29,765 nt of DNA. It comes from DASPWV01 sp046727855. GTDB taxonomy: Bacteria > Acidobacteriota > Vicinamibacteria > Vicinamibacterales > UBA2999. Positions 21,076-28,949 of this stretch are shown here, piece after piece; the stretch's first letter is position 1, and every line of letters starts with the position of its first letter. The notes under the pieces were generated by a model that worked only from the letters and a program-made list of their open reading frames with translations, was not told the DNA's origin and ran no database searches. The translations under genes and the position numbers were made by a program. The stretch spans positions 1 to 29,765 of the forward strand of contig JBKPDL010000097.1 in assembly GCA_046727855.1 (NCBI GenBank), read 5' to 3'.

Positions 21076-22765
21076 GTTGAAAGATACCGAGGTGGTCGTT
21101 ATCGGCCTTGGCGCGGCGGGCGGTGTTGCCGTGCTGCCGCTCGCGCAGGCGGGCATCGATGTCGTGGGGCTCGAGGCCGGAACCTGGCTGACGCGCCGAG
21201 ATTTCGCGCCCGACGAGATTCGCAACAACATCCGCGACTGGCCGCAAGCCGTGCAGAAGTGCAATCACGAGGTGCCGACGCACCGCGTCAATCCATCAGC
21301 GCCCACGACGCGCGCGGCGAGTCACGCAATGATGAACGCGGTTGGCGGCACAACCCTGCACTACTGGGCACAGAGTTGGCGGCTCAATCCATGGGACTTC
21401 ACGGTGGTGAGCGACACGACGCGGCGTTACGGCGCCTCGCGCGTGCCGAAGGGATCGACGGTGGAGGACTGGCCGTTCGTCTACGACGAGCTCGAGCGCT
21501 ATTACGACAAAGTCGAGTACGAAATCGGCGTCTCCGGTCAGGCAGGCAATATCAAAGGCGCGATCGACCAGCGCGGCAATCGCTTCGAAGGCGCGCGCCA
21601 GCGCGCGTTTCCGATGCCTCCGCTTCGCGGAACCGGCTTTGGCGAGCTGATGGCCAACGCGGCGGGCAAACTCGGATGGAATCCATTTGCCGGTCCGGCC
21701 GCCGTCAACTCGGTGCGTTACCAGGATCGATCACCGTGCATGTATCACGGCTTCTGCAACCGCGGCGGCTGCCACGTTGACGCAAAGAACGGCCCGAACG
21801 TGACGACGATTCCACGCGCCCAGAAGACCGGCCACTTGCAGGTGGTCACGCGGGCGCACGTCACGCGCATCAACGTCGATGATCGCGGACGCGCAACGGG
21901 AGTGACTTACGTCACCGACGGCGTCGAGTACTTTCAACCGGCTAAGGTCGTGATGCTGGCGTCGTACAGCTACGAGAACACGCGGCTTTTGCTGCTCTCC
22001 ACGGCAAAGGCGTTCCCGAAGGGGTTGTCGAACAATCACGGCCAGGTCGGGCGGCACTACTTTTCGCACAACACTGGCGCCTCGGTGACGGCGCTCTTTC
22101 CGTTCAATCTCAATAATTGGTATGGTCTGCCGGCGCAAGGGGTCGCAGTGGACGATTTCGCCGACGACAACTTCGACCACGCGGGCCTGGACTTCATCGG
22201 CGGCGGCAATCTGTGGGTCTATTCCGATCGCCGTCCGATTGCGGCTGCCAACATGTCCACGTTTGGCCGGACGCCGGCCTGGGGTGCGGAGTGGAAGGCG
22301 TTCGTGAAACAGAACGCCGATCGCACGAACACGGCGTATCTACAAAAGACCACGTTGCCCTACGAGGACAACTACCTCGACCTCGATCCGCAGGTCAAGG
22401 ATCCACTCGCCGATCCAGTCGTACGCATCACCGCCGACTACAAGGACAACGAGCGTCGCCTCGGCGCCTACATCCAGGACAAGATGGAGGCGTGGTATCG
22501 CGCCGCCGGTGCGATCGAAATCGTGCGCGGGCCGCAGGGGACCATGGGCGTGAGCACGCATGCGTATGGCGGAACGCGCATGGGCGACAATCCCGAAACC
22601 AACGTGGTCAACCGCTGGGGTTTCTCCCACGAGGTGCCGAATCTCGCCATCCTGGGCGCGTCGGTGATGGGGACCAGCGGCGCACACAATCCCACGCTCA
22701 CCGTGCAGGCACTCGCGTGGCGCACGGCCGAGCATCTCGTCAAGAACTGGAAAGGCATTTCTTGA
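21065..22765 (+). CDS. GMC-family FAD oxidoreductase (large subunit)
   Basis: This 566-residue FAD enzyme has the dinucleotide-binding GxGxxG at residues 14-19 and GLEAGTW at strand 2. It continues with NAVGGTTLHYWAQSWRLNPWDF, DWPFVYDELERYYDKVEYEIGVSG and CMYHGFCNRGGCHVDAKNG. The C-terminal motif GASVMGTSGAHNPTLTVQAL carries the conserved catalytic His/Asn of GMC oxidoreductases. It has no signal of its own and is expected to travel to the periplasm with its Tat-bearing partner. The substrate is probably a sugar acid or polyol but is not defined by sequence. Its stop overlaps a TTG start of a serine hydrolase remnant. Confidence 0.93.
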   Translation: MATRLKDTEVVVIGLGAAGGVAVLPLAQAGIDVVGLEAGTWLTRRDFAPDEIRNNIRDWPQAVQKCNHEVPTHRVNPSAPTTRAASHAMMNAVGGTTLHYWAQSWRLNPWDFTVVSDTTRRYGASRVPKGSTVEDWPFVYDELERYYDKVEYEIGVSGQAGNIKGAIDQRGNRFEGARQRAFPMPPLRGTGFGELMANAAGKLGWNPFAGPAAVNSVRYQDRSPCMYHGFCNRGGCHVDAKNGPNVTTIPRAQKTGHLQVVTRAHVTRINVDDRGRATGVTYVTDGVEYFQPAKVVMLASYSYENTRLLLLSTAKAFPKGLSNNHGQVGRHYFSHNTGASVTALFPFNLNNWYGLPAQGVAVDDFADDNFDHAGLDFIGGGNLWVYSDRRPIAAANMSTFGRTPAWGAEWKAFVKQNADRTNTAYLQKTTLPYEDNYLDLDPQVKDPLADPVVRITADYKDNERRLGAYIQDKMEAWYRAAGAIEIVRGPQGTMGVSTHAYGGTRMGDNPETNVVNRWGFSHEVPNLAILGASVMGTSGAHNPTLTVQALAWRTAEHLVKNWKGIS

Positions 22766-23290
22766 GGTGCGTTCTCGCGTGCGCAGCGCTGTTCGTGTCG
22801 GTGACGACGTTCGCCGCGCCGCCACCCGACTTCGCGCAAGCCGCGGCGCTGCTCGAGCAGTACGTCGCGGATCGCAAAATCGCCGGCGCCGTCGCGGCCG
22901 TGCACCAACGCGGTCAGCTGCTCTTCCTCAAAGCGGTCGGTCGACAGGATGTGGAGGAAGGCTCCGCGATGACCGAGAGATCGCTATTTCGCATCTACTC
23001 GATGACAAAAGCGGTCACCGCCGTTGCCGCGATGATCTTGCACGACGAGGGACGCTTCAGCCTGCAGGAGCCGGTGGCCAAGTACCTTCCGCAGTTCCAG
23101 AACGTGAAGGTACTGAACGCCGATGGCAGCACTCGCCCGCCATCGCGCGAGATCACGATCGCAGACCTGTTTCTCCACACGTCGGGCCTGAGCCATCGGA
23201 CATCTGACATCTATCGGCAGGCGCACGTTCGATCGCGATCGATCCCGCTGGCCACGTTCATCGACAACATCGTCCGCGTGCCAGCGTTGA
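22762..23290 (+). pseudogene. Serine hydrolase (beta-lactamase family), truncated
   Basis: TTG 22762 (overlapping the GMC stop by four bases) starts a signal peptide (CVLACAALFVSVTTFAA) and the N-terminal part of a class C beta-lactamase-like serine hydrolase. AGAVAAVHQRGQLLFLKAVG is followed by the SxxK nucleophile in IYSMTKAVTAVAAM, then EPVAKYLPQFQNVKVL and ITIADLFLHTSGL. The match ends at FIDNIVRVPAL (about 175 residues), where the family would go on for some 200 more including the YxN motif. From there the frame only reads the antisense of the facing DUF3089 gene. This is a true loss of the 3' part. Confidence 0.8.
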
Positions 23291-23295
23291 ACAGG

Positions 23296-24450
23296 TTATT
23301 TCTTCTTCGCTGCGTACGCCTTAGCCTGCTGGCCGACGACATCAACCAGATTGCCCATTGCGAGGTTCACGTCAACCAGGTGCAGCCCCCAGTTGGCCAG
23401 CGGTGGCGCACCGAGATCGCCAGGAATGTCGTCGGTGCGCGGATCGGTCGGATCGCCGTGCACGGTGATTTCCAGATAGTTGGCGTTTTCGTTTGACGCG
23501 CATTTCGCGGTCAGCAGCCCAGGCACGCTCACAAACGGCGTGTCGATCTTCTGGTCGCCGGTTACCCACGGCCGCGCGCGCGGGCCGCTGGTGATTGTGC
23601 GTCCCTCCGTCGACAGATAGGCATGGAGCTCGCCGCTGCCGCCGCCAAGCGCCGCGGGATTGGTGCACGCGCCTTCGAGGCCAGGCTCGGTGACCTTGCC
23701 AAACAACGTGTTGGCGGGCGGCGGCAGTGTGGAGCGGAACGACGCGAACGTGATCACACATCCGATTTGCGATGCCGAGTGACACAGCGGAATGGTCTTG
23801 AACGCGCCGCCCTCGTCTTTGCCCTTGGCCACCGGCACCGTGGTACCCATCAGAATCGCGGAGACCAGACGCGACTGAACGGGTTTGCCATCGATCTCCT
23901 GGCGCATCAGCTCGATGAGCACGTAGGAGCCCTGCGAGTGTCCAATCAACACCACGCCGCGCCCCTTGTTGTCATTCTGCACGTAGTAATTCCATGCGTC
24001 GCGCACGTCCTCGTACCCGAGGCCGCGATCGAGCACGGCCCGCCCCCCGCCGGCCATGGCCTGGCGCAGACCGACGAGTGTGACCTGGCGATAGAGCGGT
24101 GCATACGGTTTGCACTTGGACGCAAAGCGCGCGAACTGTTGACGGATCACGTTCGTCTCAGCCGGGTCGGCGGTCATGTCGCTGTTCGGACCCGGGTCGG
24201 TCGAGACCGTCGGGTAGACATAAAAGCAATCGATCGGCGCGTTCGGATCCGCCTTCCATGTTTCGCGCGTCATCTTGCCGTCGGCCGCAATCACCGTCGT
24301 CGTGTGATCGATGGCGCACGCGTCTTCGCGTCCTGGCCGGCACAACCAGTTCTTGGCGTCCGCATAGTCGTTCTTGGCGGGCGCCGCGTCCTGCTGCCCG
24401 TAAACGGCGGCCGTGGCGAACAAACATCCAAGGAACAGTTGCTTAATCAA
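23296..24450 (-). CDS. DUF3089 lipase-like alpha/beta hydrolase
   Basis: This 384-residue secreted protein has a signal peptide (LFLGCLFATAAVYGQ) and the DUF3089 layout. NWLCRPGREDACAID is followed by APIDCFYVYPTVS, a C-rich loop (FARFASKCKPYAPLYRQ), and the nucleophile elbow VLIGHSQGSYVLIEL with Ser as probable catalytic residue, then GCVITFASF and NYLEITVHG near the end. Substrates of this family are unknown; a lipase or esterase role is likely. TTG 24450 was chosen because AGGAGG sits five bases upstream on the minus strand and the signal peptide starts there. Its end faces the truncated serine hydrolase within six bases. Confidence 0.85.
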   Translation of the reverse strand: MIKQLFLGCLFATAAVYGQQDAAPAKNDYADAKNWLCRPGREDACAIDHTTTVIAADGKMTRETWKADPNAPIDCFYVYPTVSTDPGPNSDMTADPAETNVIRQQFARFASKCKPYAPLYRQVTLVGLRQAMAGGGRAVLDRGLGYEDVRDAWNYYVQNDNKGRGVVLIGHSQGSYVLIELMRQEIDGKPVQSRLVSAILMGTTVPVAKGKDEGGAFKTIPLCHSASQIGCVITFASFRSTLPPPANTLFGKVTEPGLEGACTNPAALGGGSGELHAYLSTEGRTITSGPRARPWVTGDQKIDTPFVSVPGLLTAKCASNENANYLEITVHGDPTDPRTDDIPGDLGAPPLANWGLHLVDVNLAMGNLVDVVGQQAKAYAAKKK

Positions 24451-24455
24451 AGGGG

Positions 24456-24461
24456 CCTCCT
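24456..24461 (-). promoter_or_regulatory. Ribosome binding site that supports the TTG start of the DUF3089 gene
   Basis: On the minus strand AGGAGG stands five bases before TTG 24450. No ATG or GTG nearby is better placed, so it decides the start. Confidence 0.75.
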
Positions 24462-24689
24462 GCCGGGGGTATCTTAGTGCAAAGATGGCGGCTCTCCTCT
24501 TCGCGCTTGGCATTTTGGCTGTCCGTACAGATTCCGCCGACGCCAGTCGAGCGTCGCGGCGACGGACGTTTCGCCGGTCTGCTCGCAAGAAGCAGCCTGC
24601 GACGATGTGGCGACAGATGGATCGTCATCGCGCGCGAAACCACGTTTGTGTCGTGAAGTGCTAAGATGCGCGCTCTCGCGGGGAAAGCC

Positions 24690-25215
24690 ATGCAGACCAC
24701 CCGCCGGCAGTTTCTCAAACTCACCACGACCGCGAGTACCGCTGTGTCGGTTCTCGGGTTCGATGTCGGTCCCGCGTTAGCCCAGGCGCGAGAGCTGAAA
24801 ATCGCGCGCACAATCGCGCGACGAACACCTGATCACAGCCGATGAAAGCGGGCGCGCAATCAACGCGTTGACGTCGGTCGGCGTGATCGGCGGCTGCACC
24901 GACACGAACGAAATCAATTACCTGCTGGTGAAGGCCTTTCGTGCCGGTCTCGGCATTATTCCGATCGAGCAGCAGTCACGGATTTGACACGGCCCCACGG
25001 TGGCCAGTTTGGCCGCCACGTTCGGACGGGGAGCGATGCCCAATGGATGGACCGACATTCGCAATGCGGATGTCGTGCTCGCCATGGGCGGGAATCCTGC
25101 CGAAAACCACCCGGTTGGTTTTCGCTTCGTCATGGAAGCGCGGCGCAACCGCAACGCCAAGCTTGTGTGCGTCGATCCGCGCTTCAACCTCACCGACCAC
25201 GTCGGTCGCCATTGA
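24690..25215 (+). pseudogene. Formate dehydrogenase (N/O type) alpha subunit remnant with selenocysteine codon
   Basis: A Tat signal with MQTTRRQFLKLTT starts at ATG 24690 and ends near RELKIART. The region that should carry the 4Fe-4S cysteines (CPYCxxGC) is missing. After a frame change, bases 24826-25215 read as HLITADESGRAINALTSVGV, then TDTNEINYLLVKAFRAGLG, a UGA at 24985, and HGPTVASLAATFGRGAMPN, MGGNPAENHPVGF and KLVCVDPRFNLT. This is the molybdopterin domain of FDH alpha. In E. coli FdnG and FdhF the same spot, before HGPTV/HGP, carries selenocysteine. A stop at 25213 and loss of the rest (several hundred residues) show that the gene is broken. Confidence 0.85.
24985..25017 (+). promoter_or_regulatory. 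In-frame UGA with SECIS-like hairpin
   Basis: UGA at 24985-24987 is followed after 11 bases by the stem GGUGGCC (24999-25005), loop AGUUU, and GGCCGCC (25011-25017). This gives seven pairs, one of them G-U. The spacing and the G in the first two loop bases fit the bacterial SECIS pattern needed for SelB-guided selenocysteine insertion. Confidence 0.65.
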
Positions 25216-25241
25216 CGGGCTGGCCAAACAGGCATTGACCC

Positions 25242-25433
25242 ATGTTCAACGTGAGCGTCGTGGGCAAGCGCCTGTGGGTGAACAACGCAATGAACCGCGA
25301 CGCCGAGCGTCCCTTCTGATGCGGCGTGCGGCTCGAACGCAACCCCGACCGCGCGAAGGCCGCCTGGCATACGCTGGTGGAGAATGCGCCGCTGGAGACC
25401 AATCTCACGTCGAGGTCGATGAATTTTATGTAA
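25242..25433 (+). pseudogene. Unassigned coding remnant with an internal in-frame UGA
   Basis: ATG 25242 reads FNVSVVGKRLWVNNAMNRD, AERPF, a UGA at 25317, then CGVRLERNPDRAKAAWHTL and VENAPLETNLTSRSMNFM and a TAA at 25431. The sequence looks like real protein on both sides of the UGA in the same frame, so the stop is either a nonsense mutation or a recoded codon. I do not recognise the family. It lies directly after the formate dehydrogenase remnant, possibly after a deletion. The following 128 bases to the next gene hold nothing clear. Confidence 0.45.
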
Positions 25434-25561
25434 GCGGGTGCGGCGGGGGCCGTGCACGTGTGCGCTGCACCCGCGCAACTGTGCACCGGCCGACGTACTC
25501 GTGCACCGCACGGCAGCAGCCCCACACGTCATGCCGGGCACCCGTCGCACTGACGCACCTG

Positions 25562-26737
25562 TCATGTGCGCGGCTGCTTCATCGCGCCGAACAATTGCAT
25601 GTGACTCTCGACCACACGCTTTCGTTCCGCTTCGTCGACGTCGAGGGTCCAGACGTCGCGCTGTGACGTACCGCCAAGAATGATGCCGTCGCGGCGCGGC
25701 ATCATGTGGATGAAGCCGGCCTCGGGTGTGGCCGCTCGTACTCCACCGTTGGTGCCGTAGGTCACTTCGTCCTGCGGGATCAGAACAACGAGTTGTCCCT
25801 TGAGCGGAATCAGATCCTGATCGCCAAACAGCGCCTTGGCGCCGAGACCGGTGCAGTTGACGATGATCGATTCCTCCAGGGCCATGACATCGCGCAGCGC
25901 CTCGAACTTGCGGATGCGGATCTTGCCGCCGAACAGAATCACGTCCTGCATCAGCGCGTCGAGATAAATCGACGGCTCGAATCTCATCTCGGAACGCTGC
26001 ATCGCGTACGGAGTGGGGAATGGATGCTCTCCGGGTCCGAGCAGCACGCTGCCGGTTCGCGTATCGTCGGGCAGCAGCGGATTGCTGCCGCGCGCAATCT
26101 GTGGATCGTCAATCGGCGCGTACTGGTGAATCCAGCTGACGCCGTATTTCGGGCCGACCAGCAGTTGCAGCTGGCGGTAGGCAATGCGCACCGCCTGGCG
26201 AAACTGCTCGTCCCATTCGGGCGTGCGCTGCGCGTTGGCGTACAAGCCTGACGTCGGCGTAAAACCCGCCAGTGACATGTTGGACGTTGTGTCCGGCGGC
26301 ACTGTCACCGCGTAGATGGTCACCTCGAACCCGCGCCGCTGGAGTTGCCGCGCGGTGGTGAGACCAACAACGCCAGAGCCGAGCACCGCCGCGCGCCGCG
26401 CCTGATGCGCGAGCGCGAGATCTGCGGCCATCGCGCCGGTTCCCCACGACAGCGACATGCCCGCGCCGCCGTGCCCGTAGTTGTGAATGAGCGTCTTGCC
26501 ATCGTGCTGCTCGGCGCGCAGTACAAACCCTTGCGGACGATGTGGGCGCAGACCGATGGTGGTGCGGACGATGCGATCCCACGAGACGTTCACCGGCGCG
26601 AGACGCACGGGCGGACGCGTCGGCGTGGCCGGTGCAGGCGGCGTTTGCGTGCGCGGCGTGGTGCGCGTTGCGCATCCGCCGAGTCCGAGCCCGAGTATCG
26701 CGACGCTGCCGCGCGTGATCAGTGTGCGTCGATCCAC
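25562..26737 (-). CDS. FAD-dependent D-amino-acid oxidase-like lipoprotein with permuted domain order
   Basis: This 391-residue FAD oxidoreductase has a Tat-like start (DRRTLI) ending in a lipobox LGGC (Cys22), so it is probably a lipoprotein facing the periplasm. The motif that normally ends D-amino acid oxidases (GLRPHRPQ at 62-69, HNYGHGGAG at 85-93, then SLSWGTG) comes first. The FAD Rossmann motif VLGSGVVGL that normally begins them follows at 118-126, with LQRRGFEVTIYA after it. The substrate-domain segments are TSGLYANAQRTPEWDEQF and YAPIDDPQIARG, and the protein ends with GFIHMMPRRDGIILGGTSQRDV. All parts are present, but in circularly permuted order. It probably oxidises D-amino acids or related amines. 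The gene is divergent from the response regulator, 46 bases away. Confidence 0.85.
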   Translation of the reverse strand: MDRRTLITRGSVAILGLGLGGCATRTTPRTQTPPAPATPTRPPVRLAPVNVSWDRIVRTTIGLRPHRPQGFVLRAEQHDGKTLIHNYGHGGAGMSLSWGTGAMAADLALAHQARRAAVLGSGVVGLTTARQLQRRGFEVTIYAVTVPPDTTSNMSLAGFTPTSGLYANAQRTPEWDEQFRQAVRIAYRQLQLLVGPKYGVSWIHQYAPIDDPQIARGSNPLLPDDTRTGSVLLGPGEHPFPTPYAMQRSEMRFEPSIYLDALMQDVILFGGKIRIRKFEALRDVMALEESIIVNCTGLGAKALFGDQDLIPLKGQLVVLIPQDEVTYGTNGGVRAATPEAGFIHMMPRRDGIILGGTSQRDVWTLDVDEAERKRVVESHMQLFGAMKQPRT

Positions 26738-26783
26738 GCGCCGATCATAGACTGGCTGAGCTCACGTCGCCACCCATGAGCTT

Positions 26784-27194
26784 TTGACCTCGCAAGCGGG
26801 AACGGGCGAAGCCGGCGGGGCGGAGCTCCGGCGCGTGCTCGTCGTGGACGACAACGAAGACTCGGCAATGACAATGGTCATGCTGTTGGAGGTTGGCGGA
26901 CACCAGGCGACGGTGGCGCACGATGGCCTGACCGCGCTGACCGTTGCGCGCGACTTCAAGCCGCACGTCGTCCTGCTCGACATCGCGCTGCCGGAAATGA
27001 ACGGTTACGAAGTGGCGAAGCGAATGCGTATGATGCCCGAGCTCGCGCGCACCGTGATCGTCGCCATGACCGGTTATGGTCAGGACGACGACCGGCGGCG
27101 GAGTGCGGAGGCGGGCTTTACCGAGCACCTCGTGAAGCCTATCGATCCATCGGCGCTCGAACGCGTGGTAGCATCCGCCGAATGGGACGGCTGA
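26784..27194 (+). CDS. Single-domain response regulator (CheY-like)
   Basis: This 136-residue receiver domain has the acidic pair Asp22-Asp23 (VLVVDDNED), the phospho-acceptor Asp66 in VVLLDIALPEMNGYEVAKRM, the Thr in VIVAMTGYGQ and the lysine in HLVKPIDPSAL. The sequence is of the type usually attached to hybrid histidine kinases. There is no output domain and no ATG: the only reasonable start is TTG 26784, without a strong ribosome site. It could be an orphan regulator or what is left of a hybrid kinase. Its end overlaps the M20 peptidase gene by 13 bases. Confidence 0.82.
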   Translation: MTSQAGTGEAGGAELRRVLVVDDNEDSAMTMVMLLEVGGHQATVAHDGLTALTVARDFKPHVVLLDIALPEMNGYEVAKRMRMMPELARTVIVAMTGYGQDDDRRRSAEAGFTEHLVKPIDPSALERVVASAEWDG

Positions 27195-28600
27195 TGCTTC
27201 TGTTCTCTCTCGCGACCGTGGTGTCGCTCTCGGCGCAGTCGCGATCAGAAACCGATTGGTCCAAGGTTGATGCGGAAACGATGCAGCACTTTCAGGCGCT
27301 GCTCCGTTTCGACACGACCGACCCACCGACGACGCCACCTGGCGTCGAAAAGCCGGCGGTCGACTACCTCAAGCAAGTCCTCGACAAGGAAGGCATTCCC
27401 ACTCAGGTTTACGCGCTCGAGCCGAATCGGCCGAACCTGATCGCGCGCCTCAAGGGCAGTGGCAAGGCCAGACCGCTCCTGATCATGGCGCACACCGACA
27501 CGGTCAATATCGACCCGAAGAAATGGAAGTTCCCGCCCTTCAGCGCCACGCGCGATGGCGGATATGTGTACGGGCGCGGCTCGGTAGACGACAAAGACAA
27601 CGTCACTGGCGCGTTGATGACGCTGTTACTGCTGAAGCGGAACAACGTTCAGCTCGAGCGCGATGTCGTCGTCCTCTTCGAAGCCGGCGAAGAGGGCGCC
27701 ACGCGCGTCGGCATTCAGTTCATTGTTGACCAGCACTATGCCGACATCGATGCCGAGTACTGCCTGGCCGAGGGCGGCGGCGGGACGCGCGAGCGCGGGC
27801 AAATGAAATTCGTCTCGGTTCAGACGCTCGAGAAGATTCCGCGCGCGATTTCGTTGACGGCGCGCGGCGTCGCCGGCCACGGTTCCGTACCGCTGCAGTC
27901 GAACGCCATCGTGCATTTGTCCGGCGCGGTCGCGAGCGTGGCCAAGTGGCAGCCGCCAATTCGACCGAATGAAACCACAGCAGCGTATTTCAAACGACTG
28001 GCGACCGTGTCCACGCCGCAGGAGGCCGAGCGCTACCGCAATGTCCTGAGTCCCGACCCGAAGATCAGCGGCGCCGCTGACGAGTACTTCCGCGCCAACG
28101 AACCGCGGCACGCCTCGATGTTGCGCACATCGATTTCACCAAACATGTTCCAGGGCGGTTACCGCGTGAACGTCATTCCGTCGGAAGCGGTGGCGACGCT
28201 CGACGTGCGCATGCTGCCGGACGAGGATCCTGCGAAGTTTCTCGAGGAAGTGAAGCGCGTCGTGAACGATCCGAGTGTCGAGGTCGCCTACGCGGCGCGC
28301 GACGTGCGCCCTAACGGGACGACGCGGCTCAACACGGATGCGTTCAACGTCATCGAAACGAACGTCAAGAAGCACTACAATACGATTACGCTGCCGACCA
28401 TGAGCACCGGTGCGACCGACATGGCGTACCTCCGCGCGAAGGGGATGCAGTGCTATGGCATCGGCCCTGCGCTCGACGCCGAGGATGGCCCGAAGGGGTT
28501 TGGCGCGCACAGCGATCAGGAACGGATCCTCGAAAGCGAGTTGTACCGCTTCGTCCGCTTCAATTACGACGTGGTTGTCGGAATCGCCGGATCGAGGTAG
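27182..28600 (+). CDS. M20-family metallopeptidase
   Basis: This 472-residue enzyme begins with a signal peptide (LMLLFSLATVVSLSAQ) and is probably exported. The di-zinc site is readable: LLIMAHTDTV, YGRGSVDDKDN, LFEAGEEGATRVG with the catalytic Glu, LAEGGGG and, near the end, GFGAHSDQERI. GVAGHGSVPLQSNAIVHL is the dimerisation-domain entry. Length and order fit carboxypeptidase/aminoacylase-type M20 enzymes, which release amino acids from peptides or acylated amino acids. ATG 27182 overlaps the response regulator. A D-amino-acid oxidase-like gene lies nearby in the other direction, and peptide and amino acid use may be a shared theme. Confidence 0.94.
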   Translation: MGRLMLLFSLATVVSLSAQSRSETDWSKVDAETMQHFQALLRFDTTDPPTTPPGVEKPAVDYLKQVLDKEGIPTQVYALEPNRPNLIARLKGSGKARPLLIMAHTDTVNIDPKKWKFPPFSATRDGGYVYGRGSVDDKDNVTGALMTLLLLKRNNVQLERDVVVLFEAGEEGATRVGIQFIVDQHYADIDAEYCLAEGGGGTRERGQMKFVSVQTLEKIPRAISLTARGVAGHGSVPLQSNAIVHLSGAVASVAKWQPPIRPNETTAAYFKRLATVSTPQEAERYRNVLSPDPKISGAADEYFRANEPRHASMLRTSISPNMFQGGYRVNVIPSEAVATLDVRMLPDEDPAKFLEEVKRVVNDPSVEVAYAARDVRPNGTTRLNTDAFNVIETNVKKHYNTITLPTMSTGATDMAYLRAKGMQCYGIGPALDAEDGPKGFGAHSDQERILESELYRFVRFNYDVVVGIAGSR

Positions 28601-28867
28601 CGGCGTGGCTTTCGCCACGTCGCATCACCAGCACCGCGTGCCTGCTTGGTTTGTTGTTTCCTGCGCAGGTGCGCTCACAGGAAACGTGGTTCGATGTGCC
28701 GCTGGCAGGCGGCACCCGCACGCTCGCCGCGTTTGGCATCGCCCGCGCTGATCGCGCGGAAGCCCTTCCTCTCCTTTCGCGCATCCTCTACGGCCAGGAA
28801 TCATGCCAACAGCGGCGGTCCTCAGGCGGCATTGGTCGCTGCCTGGCTCAAACAGGTCTCGCGCTAA
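28600..28867 (+). pseudogene. N-terminal fragment of an exported protein of unknown family
   Basis: In one frame there is a signal-peptide-like stretch (TACLLGLLFPAQVRSQ) followed by ETWFDVPLAGGTRTLAAFG and ADRAEALPLLSRILYG. Near 28800 the protein-like reading moves to another frame (NSGGPQAALVAAWLKQVS) and stops at 28865. No normal start codon precedes it in its frame. It looks like the first part of a secreted protein broken by a small indel and cut at the end. About 80 bases without a gene follow. Confidence 0.45.
28604..28619. terminator. Possible hairpin after the M20 peptidase stop
   Basis: CGTGGC and GCCACG can form a six-pair stem with loop TTTC, three bases after the stop codon. No T run follows, so a Rho-independent terminator is not proven. 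Confidence 0.3.
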
Positions 28868-28949
28868 ATAGCTCATTCCGCGCAACTTACAGCGATGACA
28901 CAAGTATTACAGTGGTCGAGTTGTCGCCTTGCTACTGTAGGTGGACGTC

